From the NCBI GenBank assembly GCA_014871385.1, contig CM026423.1, forward strand, positions 12,393,952 through 12,457,951: 64,000 nt of DNA, in the 5' to 3' direction. Under the pieces are notes generated by a model. The model did not search any database and was not told where the DNA came from. It saw only the letters and a list, made by a program, of their open reading frames with translations. This document shows positions 44,648-55,802 of the stretch, piece by piece. The DNA comes from Ceratodon purpureus. Taxonomy: Eukaryota > Streptophyta > Bryopsida > Pseudoditrichales > Ditrichaceae. How positions within the stretch are numbered: position 1 is the stretch's first letter; every line of letters begins with the position of its first letter. Both the position numbers and the translations under genes were made by a program.

Positions 44648-45430
44648 TCATATTCCTCCAGCAAACATTATAATCAACTGAGCAACACTCACAAAGATGG
44701 TGATAGACATTTGGGCTGCAGGCTTTCCATAATCCTTCATCAACTTCCTGATGAAAGCAGCTATCTTTTCTAGGACACTGTTTGCTTTCTTCTTGATCTC
44801 CTCATCTTCCATCCTGAAGATGTCGGGCTCCACCCACGGACTTGATTGGAACATTTCTTTCATCTGCTTCTCTAGCCTCTCCAGCTCCTCCTGCCTCATT
44901 TCAGCATTCATTTCTTCCATATCAGTGTCTGTGTCAACTCCCGGAAAATCCACACAAAGAAAATGCTTGCACTCCGAAAAATCCTTCTCAATGTCCTCAC
45001 GGTTCACATCTAGCCAGTCCGCTTCATCGACCTTGGTGAAAAGGACAACAAAGTTCTTCTCGCCCCCTGAAAAAATTTGACGAAATGTTTCCCAAATAAT
45101 TGCATCGACCATGTCCAACCTGCCTTTCTCTTTCACGAAAACAATGTGGCTGTAACGGCCTTTCACTTCTTTCAGGAATTCGGTGACCATCTTCCTAGCA
45201 TCCTCATCTGGAACAGTGCCGCCCTTGGGTTCACCAAAACCCATGGTGTCTACGACTGTCCATCCTCTGCCACAGTATGTCTTGCACTTGCGGGTGGTGC
45301 CTCTCACTCCGCCTCCTATGGGCGCCAAAGGGGAATCCTCAAGCTTCCCACTCACAAGCATGTTTGCAAGTGTTGATTTCCCTGACCCCGTCTTGCCGAT
45401 TAGCACAACTCGCCCCATCTCCTCGGCCAT
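44648..45430 (-). CDS. AIG1-type GTPase, single domain with C-terminal membrane tail
   Basis: Intact 260-residue frame, ATG 45,428-45,430. G domain of the AIG1 family: P-loop GKTGSGKSTL (about 12-21), GVRGTTRKC (G2 region), VVDTMGFGEP (G3) and FTKVDEAD (G4, TKxD retained). A charged helix follows (EEMNAEMRQEELERLEKQMK). The last 20-odd residues (SITIFVSVAQLIIMF) are hydrophobic and would act as a tail anchor, as in GIMAP proteins and plant AIG1 members. It is head-to-head with GTPase copy B, 2.15 kb apart, so the locus is an AIG1 cluster. Function is likely GTP-dependent assembly on a membrane; the exact role is unknown. Confidence 0.85.
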   Translation of the reverse strand: MAEEMGRVVLIGKTGSGKSTLANMLVSGKLEDSPLAPIGGGVRGTTRKCKTYCGRGWTVVDTMGFGEPKGGTVPDEDARKMVTEFLKEVKGRYSHIVFVKEKGRLDMVDAIIWETFRQIFSGGEKNFVVLFTKVDEADWLDVNREDIEKDFSECKHFLCVDFPGVDTDTDMEEMNAEMRQEELERLEKQMKEMFQSSPWVEPDIFRMEDEEIKKKANSVLEKIAAFIRKLMKDYGKPAAQMSITIFVSVAQLIIMFAGGI

Positions 45431-46071
45431 CGCGATAGAGGAACTACAGTTAAGACAAAGTCAACTCGTGAACCCAGCTGGGCCCAGACGCAGAGGTATG
45501 TTGACCAGATTAGCAAACGGGGCTTTGGCTGTCCACTGAAATCGTGCAATTATTTCGTTCAAACTCGACGATCTCTCTCACCTAGAAAGATTGCAAGAAT
45601 GTTAAGTTACAGAAATCTAGTCGGTAGTAGACTCGGCGGTCTACAAACAAACGCAAGACTCGATCGTCACTCCAACTCCATAAACGTCAAAATTAGAGAG
45701 TATAAGGAGTAGGTCAGAAGAGACGTGGACACAAGCAGAAATATTCGTACGACCAGACTGGCAAACACAGAAAATCACTCTATTTGGCGAAACGAATTGA
45801 ACTGTTAAATACATTGCACGACGGCGCATCTTCAAACGCGGCTGAGTGTACATTGACCAACAAGAAAGAAACTCACACATACCTGACGAATCAATCCGTT
45901 CAGTTTTCGCATCCGAACAGTCTTAATCGGTCCTTGACCCGAAAGCCAACCGACACTTCGAAGCTAAAATGTCCACGTAAAATTGCGTTCTTTCCCCGTG
46001 AGTCAACAGACATCCTTCAAATTGTAAAATCCTCAGGCTTCAGCTTCGCTCTCGAAGGCAAGTGTAATTAG
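45431..46071. other. Spacer upstream of the small AIG1 gene
   Basis: Contains the 5' region of the minus-strand GTPase gene. No other gene seen. Confidence 0.4.
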
Positions 46072-46589
46072 GTCATCACACTGCAACAGCTTCGAAGTGT
46101 ACTGCCGTCCACAAGGTATATATCCTGCGATGCACATCACATCACTACAGTAGTGTCATCAGCGATTCAGCAGTCACATTCATTAATACTTCCGGAAGCT
46201 ATCTCTGGCCCTAAGCCAACTTGTTGAGGCCCAGCTTGAGACCCGAGACTACTAAGTTATGCAAGCAGCGGCAGCTTGCAAAGGATTCTAATGAACTCCT
46301 ACAATCCGCATGTTCGGGCACCTTCCTCCACTCAGAAACAGATGTGACCAGGTCTTGAGGCTTCGTGTCACGTGAAACCTAAGAGTTTTTTAAATATATA
46401 TTGCAAATTTGGATTGCCGTGTCCAGGATCGGTGGTACAGCAATATGTAAGATCGACGACCAGTGGCGCACCCGAGGACCGTCCTCCCTGGCTCCGTCTT
46501 CGTGAATTCGTGGACTACGTGATTTTAAATTGGAACTATATTGATCAGTTTAATGTCACAAGTTGCATGTGATAATTGTGGAGCTTCAG

Positions 46590-46757
46590 TAAATGGTATA
46601 TAGTGGATATAGGGTATATATGGTATATACCATATATATACCATATATAAATATATGGATATACCATACATATATACCATATATATATGGATATATGGTA
46701 TATATATATATATATATGGATATATGGTATATAGTCTATATAATGGTATATTAAATT
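46590..46757. repeat. TA-rich satellite
   Basis: Repeated TATATGG and CCATATA blocks forming short palindromes within arm B, absent from arm A. Confidence 0.8.
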
Positions 46758-47581
46758 ATGGCAATTCTAATCTTGGAGAATCAGACGTCTGGCAGTAGAT
46801 TGCATGCGGTTGTATGCACGACATTTGGGAGCCACATGCTGTTGTTGAACCTAGCTCCTAGCGGCTGGCCGTACAACATGCTCGTCGTGATCTACTTTTG
46901 ATCAAAATTGGTGTAGGTAGCTTAAGTAATCGATTAAATACCTTACTTGGGCATTTCCACAAAGAAGGAGTACAGTATGCGAGGAAGCACCTGCAATGTC
47001 TGCCTCAATTCAGTACAGACCTGGCGACGCTCAGGTTGCTAGGAGTATTTTGTTAGTACTGTGGCACCTTAGTTGCAGACCACTCTTGCTGTTGCCGGTG
47101 CCACACTTAGGGTTTGTTTCTATCGTAGTGTGCAGGTGTGTGTCTTGTCATGACCCACTTTGAATCTGGCGGGGATATTGAGGTGGATTTGTAAGGTGTT
47201 GTCGCAATCTCAGGCTGCCAAACGTCGACGCAAAGCTGATTGTGAAAACAAGTAAGTCTGGTGAGTTTTTTCGAGCCTGGTTTTCTCTTTTGGAGCAGCT
47301 TTCCCTTTCCGATTTTGGCTCTTCCATCAGAATTCTCAGTACTTATGTAGATCCGTTTGCAGGATTTTCTCCCATTTTTGCATATTACATGTATGGAACA
47401 GTATGAAAATTTTGTCCTCTATACGGCAGAGGCTTACAGTCGTCAAGGTGCAACTTGTTAATTCTGACAGTCTTCTGTGCCCCAAGGATATTATTTCTGA
47501 AACTATGAAGGCAAAATCCAGATGAGAACCATTCAAAACTTACTGAGGTTCTGAGGCGAGATTTGATTATGTGCAGACATC

Positions 47582-49447
47582 ATGTCTGGATCAAGCCCCG
47601 AGAATATCAAGATTTTGTTGTGTGGGAGAACGGGGTCTGGGAAGTCCAGTATTGCCAATATGTTGGTCAAAAGCCATCTGAACCCCCCTCTTTTATTTCC
47701 AACAAGTTCAGGTGTTCGTGGAAAGACCATATCCTGTCAAAGGGAGGAGAGTAGGGAATTTGTGGTGGTCGATACTGTCGGGCTTGGCGAAGCTGAACAT
47801 GGAAGTGTTATGGACGACGAGGCACGGAACATGCTGTACGATTTCTTTGTCAAGATCAGCCAGGAGAGTTACAATTATTTTGCGTATGTTCACAAGTGGG
47901 GCAAGCTGGATCACCTTGATGGTGAATTGTGGGCCTTCTTCCAGAAAGCATTCGTAGGTGCAGAGAGGAATTTTGTGATCATATTCACCCATTGTAGCCC
48001 GAAGGCACTGGAAGAGAATCTAGAGGACATTATGGGTGCATTTGAGGGATGTGAGCGGTATATACCTGTAGACTTCCCTGCAGCCAGCAAGCCAGAAGCT
48101 TCATCAAGCGTAAGGACGAGGAGGAATGATAAGTTGAGAACAGATTCGCTGTTAATATTGCAAGAGTCGCTCGCAACATCTGTGCCAGATTTGACATCAA
48201 ATTCACGTCTACGTTCAAACCTGAAGAAAGGGAGGGTTCTTTTGATGGGGTCGAATGTGAGGGCAAGGAATATGATTGCTGAGATGTTAGTCAATGGAAC
48301 TAAGAAAATGTCAACATCAAGTGCGTCCTCTAGTCACTGCTCTAGTTTGTCGGGAGACGTTGGTAATCTCGACAGGCAGCCCAAATCTGCACTCTTTGAA
48401 GAGCTCGAGGGTAGAAGATGGCAGGTTGTGAATGCGTCGGTCTTTGACAAGGAGAGGATTGGTGATATTTACACGGATGTTGGCAGTGAAGAGGAAGCGA
48501 TTCGGGTTGCATCAAGTGCTGTGACTATGCTTGCATCGGAGTTTCTGACCATCTTGCGACACGGGGCTTATAGTCATTTTATTTATGTCGAGGAATATGG
48601 AAACAAACCTCCAGAATGGGAACCGGTGCTTCGAGAAATCACAAAAGTCTTGAGCATCAAGCAATGGGTGAGAAGAGCTGTTGCAGTGTTGGTTAATCCG
48701 AACAGCAACAACATCTCATCAGAGATTCCAAATAGGTTTGGAAAATGGGGAAGGGAATGTCAAGTTCTACTGCCATTGGATTCTGAAAGTCTTGGTGTGG
48801 AGAGCAAGAACCAAGTCATCCGTCAACGTGATTTGGGCATTATAGAAGAAGCTTTGGATGCCACTGTTCCATATGGTGCATGGGGTTCAATCAGCAATGC
48901 TTCAGGATTGCGGGTTAATCCTAATGCGTTTGAGGAATTAGTGTGGACATTTAGAGGATTAGAGAAATTTCCTAAAGCTATAATGTCTGAAATTTGGAAT
49001 TCTGAGCGACAAGATGATTGTGTGGACACATCAACCTCACGTTCTACCATAGCATCAATATGGAAATCGCATGTCAAGCATGTTGCAGCAGAGATCAAAC
49101 TTGAAAGAAAGAGGTATCCCTTCTTACGGATTGAGATCAGTGAAGGCCTTGTGTTTCGGGAGGTTTATTGGAAGGATTTTAAATGGGGAGAACTACAAAT
49201 TGTGGATGAGCACCATGCTAACAAGACGGATACTAGAATTCCTCTCTTTATTGATGACTGTGATGCCTCAATTGGTACGTGGACAATATCTTCTCCGACA
49301 TTTCTAGCTCATGGGGATATAGAACATTGTGAATTAGAATTGGATTGCACCATTATATTGTGGATAAATCCACACCCTCGTCCATTATGTCTTGAGGATC
49401 ATATAGACAAGTTTATGGTTCGACTAAGTTGGCTCAATTCTAACTAG
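47582..49447 (+). CDS. AIG1-type GTPase, copy B, two-domain protein
   Basis: Single-exon frame of 621 residues, ATG 47,582. N-terminal G domain with P-loop GRTGSGKSS (about 15-23), GVRGKTISC and VVDTVGLGEA; the G4 position reads FTHCSP. A second domain begins near residue 215 with RVLLMGSNVRARNMIAEML, a P-loop-shaped segment lacking Lys-Ser and therefore probably a non-binding pseudo-GTPase domain. The C-terminal third is unique to this pair of genes. This copy keeps the end WINPHPRPLCLEDH that copy A loses to a stop. The upstream 600 bp are shared with copy A, so both probably have the same regulation. No known function; membership in the AIG1 family suggests GTP-regulated oligomerisation. 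Confidence 0.87.
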   Translation: MSGSSPENIKILLCGRTGSGKSSIANMLVKSHLNPPLLFPTSSGVRGKTISCQREESREFVVVDTVGLGEAEHGSVMDDEARNMLYDFFVKISQESYNYFAYVHKWGKLDHLDGELWAFFQKAFVGAERNFVIIFTHCSPKALEENLEDIMGAFEGCERYIPVDFPAASKPEASSSVRTRRNDKLRTDSLLILQESLATSVPDLTSNSRLRSNLKKGRVLLMGSNVRARNMIAEMLVNGTKKMSTSSASSSHCSSLSGDVGNLDRQPKSALFEELEGRRWQVVNASVFDKERIGDIYTDVGSEEEAIRVASSAVTMLASEFLTILRHGAYSHFIYVEEYGNKPPEWEPVLREITKVLSIKQWVRRAVAVLVNPNSNNISSEIPNRFGKWGRECQVLLPLDSESLGVESKNQVIRQRDLGIIEEALDATVPYGAWGSISNASGLRVNPNAFEELVWTFRGLEKFPKAIMSEIWNSERQDDCVDTSTSRSTIASIWKSHVKHVAAEIKLERKRYPFLRIEISEGLVFREVYWKDFKWGELQIVDEHHANKTDTRIPLFIDDCDASIGTWTISSPTFLAHGDIEHCELELDCTIILWINPHPRPLCLEDHIDKFMVRLSWLNSN

Positions 49448-49814
49448 AATAGCAATTTCTATTTTTTAAACGAGAAGGTTTAGACATTACCATTGTAGAG
49501 TTTAAAAGTGACTTCATACACTCACTAAATATAGTTTAACATAGAGTATGATATGAGAGAGAATAGAGAGGGGTAGCGGATATTGAGCAGCATGGTATCA
49601 TATGACTTTACTAGATATAGAGTAGGAGGGTTTCATATGACTTTAAACTATCTTTGCTCTACATGCTTAGACTCTCAATTCAAAATGTGCAAACCTCTCT
49701 TTGAATGTTTTACACATACTTAAGAAATTTATATTTTAGGCAATTTAAAAGACTTTATTTGATTGGGACTAAATTTTTGGCTGTAACATATTTAAGACAA
49801 TTGACATAGACAAA

Positions 49815-50280
49815 TTAACCCCTAAAGGCCCGTGCGACCCGATTCAAGTCGCACCACTTTTCGGTAGACTAATCTAAGGTTTGAGAATTTTATTATTTTC
49901 TGGAATTTTTACTATATGTAGCTTTCAACAATAGCTTTCGAATGGCGCAAATTTCAAAGCATTTGGAGTTACGATGCAAAAGTTATGAATTTTAGAAGAA
50001 TCTGCTTTTACCCCTGATGTAGAATGCCTTCAAAATTGCAAAAAACCCTCAAAACTGCCCTCTTAAAATGCAAGGTGCAAACTATGAATCTTAAATTCGA
50101 ATTCCTTACCAATTGTGAGATCATAATGTTTAAAGATGGAAAAAAACAAAATTGCTTGTTGAGAAAAGGATAACTGGTTTTTTGACGGCCAAAAAAACCA
50201 TTTTGGTAGAAAATTTGATATGAGGCTCTTCAGATTCTTGTTTTTAGGTGAGTAAGGAACATGCCTTTGCAATTTTTACC
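49815..50280 (+). mobile_element. Solo left end of a piggyBac-type element
   Basis: TTAA at 49,815-49,818 followed by CCCCTAAAGGCCCGTGCG, the same end as the other piggyBac copies. No matching inverse end was found before 64 kb. The inner limit is arbitrary. Confidence 0.55.
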
Positions 50281-50320
50281 CTCATACGACCTATAAAACC
50301 TAAAGAAATGCTTGATTATT

Positions 50321-50720
50321 CACATGGAGGTATGCTGAAATTTAACTACAAAGGCCAATCTTTGACAATAAAAAAGGTATGTGAAGAATAATTGGATTGA
50401 AAATCCAAACTGTGAGATTATGCCTTAATACCTTATTTACTTGAATTAAAAACAAAACTTGGAAATAAGTAAAATCTCAATTTTTGGTGAATTTTTGAAG
50501 TTTTTGCAGCTTAATTGATTTTGGGCAGTTTTTGAGAATAAATGATCATATACCGCAGTTTGGTTAGTTTTGGGCAGATTTCAAATAGTGTTTTCTAACT
50601 TTGACTAGGAATTTCTCCTAAAGTATGAGGAATTTTGAATCATGATACGACTCTCCGGAAAGATATGGAAAAAAAACTACAATCTGCTAAATATAGAAAC
50701 TTCATATGATTTAAATTTGC
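50321..50720 (+). repeat. Diverged dispersed repeat, copy 1
   Basis: Matches 60,621-61,020 in the same orientation: GGAGGTATGCTGAA, TTTGACAATAAAAAAGG, AAAACAAAACTTG and CGGAAAGATAT are shared in order. The two copies lie on either side of the Copia element. Confidence 0.75.
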
Positions 50721-50722
50721 AA

Positions 50723-51112
50723 GCTGAAGCCCGTGCTAAGGTCGATACCACCGGCGGGATAGACAATGACGACAACTACGATCCTCCCCCGAGCAAAGGG
50801 CCCACCAAGTTCTCCAAAGATACTTGCTCCGCGCCCTTCAAAATATGCAGCTCAGAACATTCCCATGGAAGGAGGACTGAAAGGGCAGAAAAATAGGTAC
50901 CCTTTCCAACTGCTCCTGTTGTCTGCGTCCAGTACATGGAATTCCTCGATGATGAGTTTAACGAAGCCTTCGAAGATATCACTCTTCTATCCTCTGGAAC
51001 GGACATCAGCAAATCAGTTGAGGGTCGGACGGGTACGGAGAAACAGCCCCATTTGGATGGTACTTTCAACCCCTCTCGCAGCGACACGTCGGAGAAAGTT
51101 GTGAAAACTTAG
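50723..51112 (+). pseudogene. Unrecognised coding remnant with one in-frame stop
   Basis: A frame with normal protein composition starts near a possible acceptor (TTTGCAAG at about 50,715-50,722). It reads AKVDTTGGIDNDDNYDPPPS to TAG at 50,894-50,896, continues open as VPFPTAPVVCVQYMEFLDDE, and ends at TAG 51,110-51,112. The stop would be CAG to TAG. No family recognised. It could be the end of a host or transposon gene. Confidence 0.35.
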
Positions 51113-51653
51113 GAGAAAGCGCGCTCCCGTGGATAGGGTGAGTTTATGCTTCTTATAAAGTTTGATTCCATAGATTTACATAATGTAGTATGCTTTAACT
51201 ATGTTTTCTATGAGTACTGTTAGTTTATATTGTGGATTTGAACCTTCATTATTTCGACTCCAAAGGAATACTGACTTATTCTAGGTGAAAATTGACAGAG
51301 TTAGTGGAGGTCATCGCTCAATATTGGTGTATGGTCTCGGAAGCAACCGGGGGCACTTATCCTGTAGACAAAGCACAACAACGATTTGCTGATCTGGAGT
51401 TCTCAACATAGCTCTAAAAATGACAGAAGAACTACATTTTTTTTCCAAACATTGCAGATCTATTTTGCTAACCTCTGCAGTGTTACATGCAATGATTTGA
51501 ATTTTCTGCAGACTAGAATTACAATCAAACTCTTTTTGATGACATCATTGTAAATGTTTTATCCCCTAAAACCCTACAGAACAATGCATCTGCTGTAATC
51601 AGAACTGTAATTTCGACGTGTTTAAATTTTTTCCTCTTAATTTATGTTTTTTC

Positions 51654-51836
51654 TATTAAACTATACGTAAACAGTGATGAAACAGTGTACAACAACAAAC
51701 AGTTTACACGCAGAGATTAACCAGAAACAATGACACAGTGTGTTTCATTATCGTGAAGCTTATACAGATTCTCCGAACCGGAGTAATGGATGTACTTTTT
51801 CATCCACATGAAGGTCGATGAAACCCTAGTCCAATA
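51654..51836 (-). repeat. 3' LTR of the Copia element
   Basis: 183 bp, preceded on the minus strand by a purine-rich stretch (GAGTGGGAG at 51,837-51,845) that fits a polypurine tract. Confidence 0.93.
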
Positions 51837-51924
51837 CTCCCACTCGACCTCATGTGCACAATGAAAAAGTTCACCATTTCTCCCACTTCAGAGTGCAGCC
51901 ATGAAGGTGAGAACTAAAATTAGT

Positions 51925-53321
51925 CTACGAGGAGAGAGTCTGGGGACGATGGACACCAAGAAGTTCCCGAAGTTGAAGAAATCGTGTCGGTGGGAGGGCT
52001 TTGGTGAAAATATCGGAAACCTGATCTTTCGTAGGAACGTAGGACACTGAGATGTTACCGTTAGCTTAGTGTTCACAAATCACATGATATTGAATATCAA
52101 TGTGCTTCGTCTTCTGATGATACTCAGGGTTGAGGATCAACCAAATTGCCGACTGGTTGTCGGACAGAAGGGGAGTAGGATGACGTTGGGGGTAACCGAG
52201 CCCTGCAAGGAGACGACGACTCCAAAGGATTTCTTTCGTGGCAATATGAGCTGCGAGATACTCTGCTTCTGTAGTTGATGATGCAGTGCAGGACTGTTTG
52301 CGGCTTAGCCATGCAACAGGACCATTGTTGATCAGAAGAACAACGCCAGACCTTGGTTTTCTGTCGTCAACGTCCTGGCCATAGTCAGCATCGCAGTACG
52401 CTTGGAGGGTGTGCGGTGCAGCAGTGGCAGAGAAGCTAATGCCATAGTCTTTAGTGGCCTTTAAGTAACAAATTATCTTCTTGAGGGCTGTGCAATGAGA
52501 CCTTGTGTAACAATGGTTGAAACGTGCGCAGCTACTGACAGCATACGCAATATCAGGTTGGGTGCCCAATGCTGCAAAGGCCACGCTACCGAGGAGTTGG
52601 GTGTAAGGGAAATCGAGTTCTTGAGCAGCGGTTGAGTCGTGGTCCATGTCGATTTGGAGCTTGAGATTGGGATCTGCGGGGACTTGAACGTAGTGCAGAT
52701 CGGTGTAGCCGTATCTTTTCAGCAATCGGTCTACATATTGGGTCTGATCGAGGAACAGGGATCGCATGTGACGGTGGCAAGTAATGTGAAGGCCGACATA
52801 AGTGTCTGGCTTGTTTTGACGCACTTTGAAGACATCATCCATTTCCTGAAGAATGCCGGAGATGACGTGCTTGTCATGAGCTGCCACAAGACCGTCGTCA
52901 ACAAAGATGGCGAGAAGAACGATGGAGCGTGTCGTGGACACGTAGATACAGGGGTCTGCGTCGGTAGAGCGAAGATTGTGTCGCAGCAGGAACTCGTTGA
53001 AACGGCGATTTGAGACTCGAGAGGCTTGTCGTAAGCCATAAATGGACTTCTTGAGGCGGCAAACGTGGTTTGGGAGAGTCTTGTCCTCAAAGTAGGGGGG
53101 TTGTACCATGTAGAGCTCCTCGTCTATTTCTCCATGGAGGAATGCGGTGCAGACATCAAACTGCAGCATTTCGAGATCTTCAACGGTGACGATGGAGAGC
53201 AATGTTCTGATGGAATCGAATTTTGCTACCGGGCTGAATGTCTCGGTGAAATCTATGCCGTATCGCTGCGTGAAGCCTCTTGCGACAAGACGCGCCTTGT
53301 ACCGCTCAACATTGCCCTGAG
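51925..53321 (-). pseudogene. Copia pol, second part: reverse transcriptase and RNase H
   Basis: Continues pol after the hAT insertion, starting at the 8-bp target copy. Reads ERYKARLVARGFTQ and FSPVAKFDSIR, the RT active site ILLAIFVDDGLVA (FVDD), then RNase H motifs AYCDADYGQD, SSTTEAEYLAA and LSDNQSAIW. An in-frame TAA at 52,066-52,068 is followed by the normal Copia end, YVPTKDQVSDIFTKALP, to TAG at 51,925-51,927. The frame across the insertion site would be continuous if the hAT and one target copy were removed. Confidence 0.92.
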
Positions 53322-53559
53322 CAGGGTTGTTCATGGAACATAAGGACCGGTCCGTCCGTCCGGTCCGCTCGTCCGTCCGTTAGGGGTCAGGGGAGGTCCG
53401 TTTGACCAGGACTTACGGTTGACCACCCAAATGGTGAAATGGGAGTTACCTTGGCCACCTAGGATGCCACGCGTCTGACATGTCACCAAATATTCCACAT
53501 ATAGAGTTGACACGGGGGATGACGTGGCTAAGAGGAAGGGCGCCAACGCCTTGGGGGGA

Positions 53560-54122
53560 TGGGGGGGGGGGGGGGGGGGGGGGCGCCATGCATCTTGGGG
53601 GGGGCGAGAGCTTTTGGGGTGGGGGGGGAGGGGGGGGCGCAAGCTTCCAAGGGGAGGGGGGGCGAGCGCTTTAGGGGGGGGGCGCGGAGCTTCTAGGAGG
53701 GGGGGCGAGCTTCTAGGGGGGGGGGGGGCGCAGCTTTAGGGGGGGGGGGGCGCGAGCTTCTAGGGGGGGGCGCGAGCTTCTAGGGGGGGGGGGCGCGAGC
53801 TTCTAGGGGGGGGGCGGGCGGGGGCGAGCTTCTAGGGGGGGGGGGGGGGGCGAGCTGCTAGGGGGGGGGGGGGGGGGCAAGTGCTTTAGGGGGGGGGGAG
53901 GCGAGGGAGTGCTCTAGGAGGGGGGGGGGGGGGAGTGCTTCTAGGGGGGGGGGGGGGGGGGGGGGCGGCTTCTGGGGGGGGGTGGGGGGGGGGGGGCAAC
54001 ACATGCGCTTCAAGGCGGGAGGGGGGGCCAGCGCTTCTAGGAGGGATGGGGGGGGCGCAAGCTTCTGGGAGGGGAGGCCAGAGCTTCTTGGAGGGGAGGC
54101 CAGAGCTTCCGCGAGGGGGGGC
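53560..54122 (+). repeat. G-run array with GGGCGCGAGC-TTCTAG units (left)
   Basis: About 20 units of a long G run followed by GCGAGC or GCGCGAGC and TTCTAG or TTTAG. The core GGGCGCGAGC is the same 10-mer as in the arrays of the 13-kb hAT, here expanded by poly-G. Confidence 0.9.
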
Positions 54123-54328
54123 GCAAGGTTATGGGTTTAAGGTGATTCTGGAGAACGGGGCATACAATTGATATTTTATTTTTTTCCGTTCCATTACAAA
54201 AATAGCAATAAAATTTTATTCTCCACAAGAGTACATAGCCGTCAAAAAAAGATTTATTACGATTTTGCAAACGTGTAAACAAAGCCATATAGGCAATCAA
54301 AATGTTACATATGCAATTCACTATGGTA

Positions 54329-54565
54329 CTACAATGTGCCTCTAAAACAACTATCGGGAGCTTTGAAGTTGTAAGGGGAACTCATCAAATCATCCACAAC
54401 TCTTGCAAGTGATAGCCTCATCGTGGGGTCTTCGTTAAGCAAGCCATTCAACTTCGTTGAGAATGCAATCATTGACATTGTATCCTTGAAGAGGTATGGG
54501 CATTGTTCGTCCCTCCATATCATCTTTGCCAAATAGCCTACCGAAAATGCATTAGATTGCTCCAT
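54329..54565 (-). pseudogene. Kinase C-lobe fragment in the left arm
   Basis: 78-codon frame, the last part of a kinase domain. AKMIWRDE, LFKDT, NEDPTMRLSLARVV and PYNFKAPDSCFRG match in order the end of the 27-29 kb kinase (ANMIWKDE, LFKDV, NPDPKNRSTLQLV, PYNFQIPECCYR). The catalytic loop and Gly-rich loop are absent, so it cannot be a kinase. Its sequence is identical to the copy in the right arm. Confidence 0.85.
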
Positions 54566-54718
54566 CTTGGAACTCTAAATTTTATATTATAATCCCCTTT
54601 CTCTTCCAATATTAATGTTTCATCTCTTAATGTTTTGTGCATACTTCCCTCTGTAATGATTCATTTATTTATTTCTCTTCCAACCTTGTTCCACTCTATA
54701 CTATTTTTTTTATTTTTT

Positions 54719-55206
54719 TTGTCTCTTCCATTTATTTTTAAACATAAAATGAAAAATAAATGGAAGAGATGGAAATAGATCGAACTTTAATATTGAAAAA
54801 GAAAAGGAAAAATATAAAATTAAGAGTATAGACTGGAAGAAGGTTGCAAGAGAAATAAATAATTATGAATGGAAGTATGCCAGAATCAAACAATGAATTA
54901 ACATAGAATTAAAAATATTTAGATAATTAATTGATTTAGTACGGAAGAAACAAACAATGCTCTAACATAGAATTAAAAATAAATGGTAGAGATTAAAAAA
55001 AAAACAAAAAAACAAACATTAAAATCAAAAGAGAAAGGGATAATATAAAATCAATAGCATGGGATGGAAGAAGGTTGGAAGAGAAATAAAAATTTGAATA
55101 ATTAATCAATTTAGTACGGAAGAAACAAACAATGCTCTAATATAAAATTAAAAATAAATGGAAGAGTTAAAAAAAAAACAAATATTAATATTGAAAGATA
55201 AAGGGA
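54719..55206 (+). repeat. AT-rich centre of the foldback hAT with diverged direct repeats
   Basis: Three or so diverged units containing GGAAGAAGGTTGGAAGAGAAATAAA-like blocks and a GTACGGAAGAAACAAACAAT block occurring twice. No coding. Confidence 0.7.
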
Positions 55207-55359
55207 AAAAAAAATAAAAAATAGTATAGAGTGGAACAAGGTTGGAAGAGAAATAAATAAATGAATCATTACAGAGGGAAGTATGCACAAAACATTAAGA
55301 GATGAAACATTAATATTGGAAGAGAAAGGGGATTATAATATAAAATTTAGAGTTCCAAG

Positions 55360-55596
55360 ATGGAGCAATCTAATGCATTTTCGGTAGGCTATTTGGCAAA
55401 GATGATATGGAGGGACGAACAATGCCCATACCTCTTCAAGGATACAATGTCAATGATTGCATTCTCAACGAAGTTGAATGGCTTGCTTAACGAAGACCCC
55501 ACGATGAGGCTATCACTTGCAAGAGTTGTGGATGATTTGATGAGTTCCCCTTACAACTTCAAAGCTCCCGATAGTTGTTTTAGAGGCACATTGTAG
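55360..55596 (+). pseudogene. Kinase C-lobe fragment in the right arm
   Basis: Exact inverted copy of the 54,329-54,565 frame. Identity between the arms implies recent duplication or ongoing gene conversion of the palindrome. Confidence 0.85.
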
Positions 55597-55802
55597 TACC
55601 ATAGTGAATTGCATATGTAACATTTTGATTGCCTATATGGCTTTGTTTACACGTTTGCAAAATCGTAATAAATCTTTTTTTGACGGCTATGTACTCTTGT
55701 GGAGAATAAAATTTTATTGCTATTTTTGTAATGGAACGGAAAAAAATAAAATATCAATTGTATGCCCCGTTCTCCAGAATCACCTTAAACCCATAACCTT
55801 GC

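Larger units (their letters stand above)
46072..49447 (+). repeat. Arm B of the inverted segmental duplication
   Basis: Inverted homologue of arm A. It lacks all four insertions of arm A and so records empty sites: a single TTAA at 46,550-46,553 where A has the 332-bp MITE, uninterrupted sequence near 46,245 where A has the 2.6-kb hAT, and a 16-bp footprint-like sequence at 46,158-46,173 where A has the 13-kb hAT. Confidence 0.85.

Noticed and set aside
53480-54171. Gly-rich frames across the G-run array
   Set aside because: Products of poly-G repeats; both strands open, no start context or domain.
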